NCBI RefSeq assembly: GCF_023168145.1
Contig: NZ_BQYK01000010.1
Location: 59,988-123,987, forward strand
Reading direction: 5' to 3'
DNA from: Sporosarcina sp. NCCP-2222
GTDB taxonomy: Bacteria > Bacillota > Bacilli > Bacillales_A > Planococcaceae
Length of the DNA: 64,000 bases
Part shown: one piece after another, positions 61,487 to 64,000 of the stretch
Numbering within the stretch: position 1 is the first letter of the stretch
How the letters are laid out: each line of letters starts with the position of its first letter
Translations under genes and position numbers: made by a program
Notes under the pieces: generated by a model
Told to the model about the DNA's origin: nothing
What the model saw: only the letters and a program-made list of their open reading frames with translations
Database searches by the model: none

Positions 61487-64000
61487 TTAGTTGTTTTTCA
61501 TTTTGTCGCGAAGGACCATTTGAAGGATTCCGCCGTGACGGTAGTAGTCGATTTCAACTTCGGAGTCGAAACGAGCTAATACGTCGAATTCTTTGACGGA
61601 GCCGTCTTTTGCAGTCGCAGTCACTTTAAGGATGTCGCGTGGTTTTACGCCTTCCGCGATGTTAACGCTGATTTCCTCTTCGCCTGTTAGACCAAGGGAC
61701 TCCGCGCTGTCACCGTTCAAGAATTGAAGTGGAAGCACACCCATCATAACAAGGTTTGAACGGTGGATCCGCTCGTAGCTTTCCGCTATGACTGTTTTGA
61801 TGCCGAGCAAAGAAGTTCCTTTAGCAGCCCAGTCACGGGAAGATCCCATACCGTAGTCTTTACCTGCGATGATTGCAAGACCTGTACCATCCGCTTGGTA
61901 TTTCATAGCTACATCATAGATTGGCATGATTTCTTTTGTTGGCCAATATGTTGTGAAGCCGCCTTCTGTACCTTTTGCGATTTGGTTACGGATCCGGATG
62001 TTCGCGAATGTACCGCGCATCATGACTTCGTGGTTACCACGGCGAGAACCGTACGAGTTGAAGTAACGTGGCTCTACGCCGCGTTCGCGCAAATATTTAC
62101 CTGCTGGTGTATCTTTACCGATTGCACCTGCCGGAGAAATATGGTCCGTTGTAATGGAGTCGCCAAACTTCCCGACAACCCGAAGTCCGGACAATGTTTT
62201 GATATCGCCTGGTTCTTTCGAAAGACCTTCGAAGAATGGTGGGTTTTGGATATATGTCGAGTTTTCATCGAAATCATACAAGGAATCGTCTGTTGTTTCG
62301 ATCGCATTCCATGCTTCGTTTTCTGTGAAGACGCGAGCATATTCTTTACGGAAGAGTTCAGGTGTTACTGTCGATTTAACGACTTCTTTCACTTCTTCCG
62401 TTGTTGGCCAGATGTCTTTAAAGTATACATCCGTACCATCGTTTGCTTTGCCGATTGGGTCTTTTTCGAAGTCGATATCGACAGTACCAGCAAGTGCATA
62501 AGCAACAACTAGTGGCGGTGAAGCCAAGTAGTTCGCTTTAACAAGCGGGTGGATCCGTCCTTCGAAGTTACGGTTACCGGAAAGTACGGAAGAAACAAGA
62601 AGATCGTTATCTATAATTGTCTTCTCGATTTCAGGCAATAATGGACCGGAGTTACCGATACATGTTGTACAGCCATAACCGACCAAGTTGAATCCGATTT
62701 GTTCCATGTATGGAAGCAATCCAGAGTCTTGCAAGTAGCCTGTAACAACTTTCGAACCTGGTGCGAGTGAAGTCTTTACGTATGCCGGAGGTGTAAGACC
62801 TTTTTCGACAGCTTTCTTCGCCACAAGTCCAGCACCAAGCATAACGTATGGGTTGGAAGTGTTTGTACAAGACGTAATCGCTGCAATTGCGAGGTCGCCC
62901 GTCTTCATGCCGACTGTACGTCCGTCTTCAAATTCCACCGTTCCAGACTTGTCGAATTCTTTCGGAGTCAATCCGAAACCTTGGTTCCCTTCTGGAGCCA
63001 CAACTGAATCTTTAAAAGAACGTTGTAGTTCGGAAAGAGGAATTAAGTCTTGTGGACGCTTCGGACCTGCAAGATTCGCTTCGATTTTCGTCAAGTCGAT
63101 TTCGATTACTTCTGTATACGTCGGCTCTTCTTTGTCCGCTGTGAAGAACATATCGTTTTCTTCCAAATATTTTTGAACGACTTGGATATGGTCTTCGTCA
63201 CGGCCTGTTAAACGCATATAGTCAAGTGATTCTCCGTCAACCGGGAAGAAACCGCAAGTTGCACCATATTCAGGCGCCATGTTAGCGATTGTCGCACGGT
63301 CCGCAAGTGGCAATTTAGATACGCCAGGTCCGAAGAATTCTACGAACTTACCTACTACCCCATGAGCACGAAGTGTTTGTGTCACTTTAAGCGCAAGGTC
63401 AGTTGCAGTTGTTCCGTTTGGAAGTTCTCCAGTAAGTTTGACACCGATTACTTCAGGAATCGGGAAGTATGAAGGTTGGCCAAGCATTCCGGCTTCTGCC
63501 TCGATACCGCCGACACCCCATCCAAGTACACCGATACCATTGATCATTGTCGTATGGGAATCCGTACCGACAAGTGTATCTGGGTACGTTTCAAATGTGC
63601 CGTCTTCATTTTCAATCGCATGGACAACGCTTGCAAGGTATTCCAAGTTTACTTGGTGAACGATACCTGTTGCCGGTGGAACCGCACGGTAGTTATCGTA
63701 TGCTTTTTGTGCCCAGCTAAGGAACTGATAACGCTCTGCGTTGCGTTCGAACTCAAGCTCCATATTCTTTTGTAGCGCTTCGTTTGTACCATATTGGTCT
63801 ACTTGCACAGAGTGGTCGATAACTAGGTCAACTGGAATTTCAGGGTTGATTTTGTCAGGGTCTCCACCCATTTCTGCCATCGCAGAGCGAAGGGACGCAA
63901 GGTCAACGACAACCGGTACACCGGTGAAGTCTTGAAGGATGACGCGGGATGGCTTGAAAGGTACTTCCGCATCCTTATCCGCATCTTTTCCCCATTTCGC
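61487..64000 (-). CDS. acnA: Aconitate hydratase, 3' part (start lies beyond the window)
   Basis: At least 837 residues are present, continuing past the right edge; full length is about 900. Cluster ligands are visible in [15 protein letters not shown] and [14 protein letters not shown]. The swivel domain has [15 protein letters not shown] and the [10 protein letters not shown] turn. It converts citrate to isocitrate in the TCA cycle with a 4Fe-4S cluster; the iron-free form can bind mRNA. In B. subtilis it is citB, near yneP. The reading frame is intact to base 64000. Confidence 0.96.
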   Translation of the reverse strand, partial: AKWGKDADKDAEVPFKPSRVILQDFTGVPVVVDLASLRSAMAEMGGDPDKINPEIPVDLVIDHSVQVDQYGTNEALQKNMELEFERNAERYQFLSWAQKAYDNYRAVPPATGIVHQVNLEYLASVVHAIENEDGTFETYPDTLVGTDSHTTMINGIGVLGWGVGGIEAEAGMLGQPSYFPIPEVIGVKLTGELPNGTTATDLALKVTQTLRAHGVVGKFVEFFGPGVSKLPLADRATIANMAPEYGATCGFFPVDGESLDYMRLTGRDEDHIQVVQKYLEENDMFFTADKEEPTYTEVIEIDLTKIEANLAGPKRPQDLIPLSELQRSFKDSVVAPEGNQGFGLTPKEFDKSGTVEFEDGRTVGMKTGDLAIAAITSCTNTSNPYVMLGAGLVAKKAVEKGLTPPAYVKTSLAPGSKVVTGYLQDSGLLPYMEQIGFNLVGYGCTTCIGNSGPLLPEIEKTIIDNDLLVSSVLSGNRNFEGRIHPLVKANYLASPPLVVAYALAGTVDIDFEKDPIGKANDGTDVYFKDIWPTTEEVKEVVKSTVTPELFRKEYARVFTENEAWNAIETTDDSLYDFDENSTYIQNPPFFEGLSKEPGDIKTLSGLRVVGKFGDSITTDHISPAGAIGKDTPAGKYLRERGVEPRYFNSYGSRRGNHEVMMRGTFANIRIRNQIAKGTEGGFTTYWPTKEIMPIYDVAMKYQADGTGLAIIAGKDYGMGSSRDWAAKGTSLLGIKTVIAESYERIHRSNLVMMGVLPLQFLNGDSAESLGLTGEEEISVNIAEGVKPRDILKVTATAKDGSVKEFDVLARFDSEVEIDYYRHGGILQMVLRDKMKNN

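Overview
The window looks like chromosome from a spore-forming, low-to-moderate GC Gram-positive bacterium of the Bacillales. The signs are AGGAGG-type ribosome sites, frequent TTG/GTG starts, an FMN-riboswitch rib operon, Bacillus-type gene neighbourhoods (odhB-yojN-yojO, xpaC-yaaN, parE-parC/plsY-yneR, yneP-yneQ, citB) and sporulation proteins (YjcZ-like, CotY/CotZ-like, YheC/YheD-type ATP-grasp). A Sporosarcina/Planococcaceae-like host is my guess from general gene content; it is inference, not something the sequence proves.

Layout. 0-20 kb is mostly core: the end of odhB, a MoxR ATPase/VWA pair, xpaC-telA, a cold-shock gene with a long structured leader, ABC-F ykpA, msrA, an LCP cell-wall enzyme, an AI-2E-family permease, a molybdate ABC transporter (modABC) with a one-component regulator, and type II isopentenyl-diphosphate isomerase. 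20-23.7 kb is the riboflavin operon ribD-ribE-ribBA-ribH behind an FMN riboswitch. About 23.8-35.5 kb is an accessory, mostly AT-rich stretch: a LAGLIDADG endonuclease-like protein, a divergent second-type EPSP synthase with a LysR regulator, an ECF sigma factor with an LCP-like anti-sigma partner, a lipoprotein metallopeptidase, several acetyltransferases, a frameshifted cysteine-rich small gene and an MFS exporter. 35.5-41.2 kb returns to core genes (parC, parE, plsY, yneR).

The most interesting region is 41.5-52.4 kb, lying between yneR and yneQ, which I recall as near neighbours in Bacillus subtilis. It holds three Mur-ligase modules, two YheC/YheD-type ATP-grasp modules (one fused to a Mur ligase in a cyanophycin-synthetase-like order), two further ATP-grasp carboxylate-amine ligases, a CotY/CotZ-like coat protein, another cysteine-rich protein and an NlpC/P60 protein whose second domain is dead. 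One operon has a near-perfect sigma-K-type promoter. I read this as a candidate sporulation-phase system that builds an amide-linked (peptide-like) polymer or modification for the spore surface. The chemistry is unknown.

52.5-64 kb is again mostly housekeeping: yneQ, yneP, a Nudix hydrolase, a C39-like peptidase-fold protein, a VOC protein, an isochorismatase-family hydrolase, a class B penicillin-binding protein, small exported or membrane proteins, and the 3' part of aconitase (acnA/citB), which runs off the right edge. I found no rRNA, tRNA, CRISPR array or complete insertion sequence.
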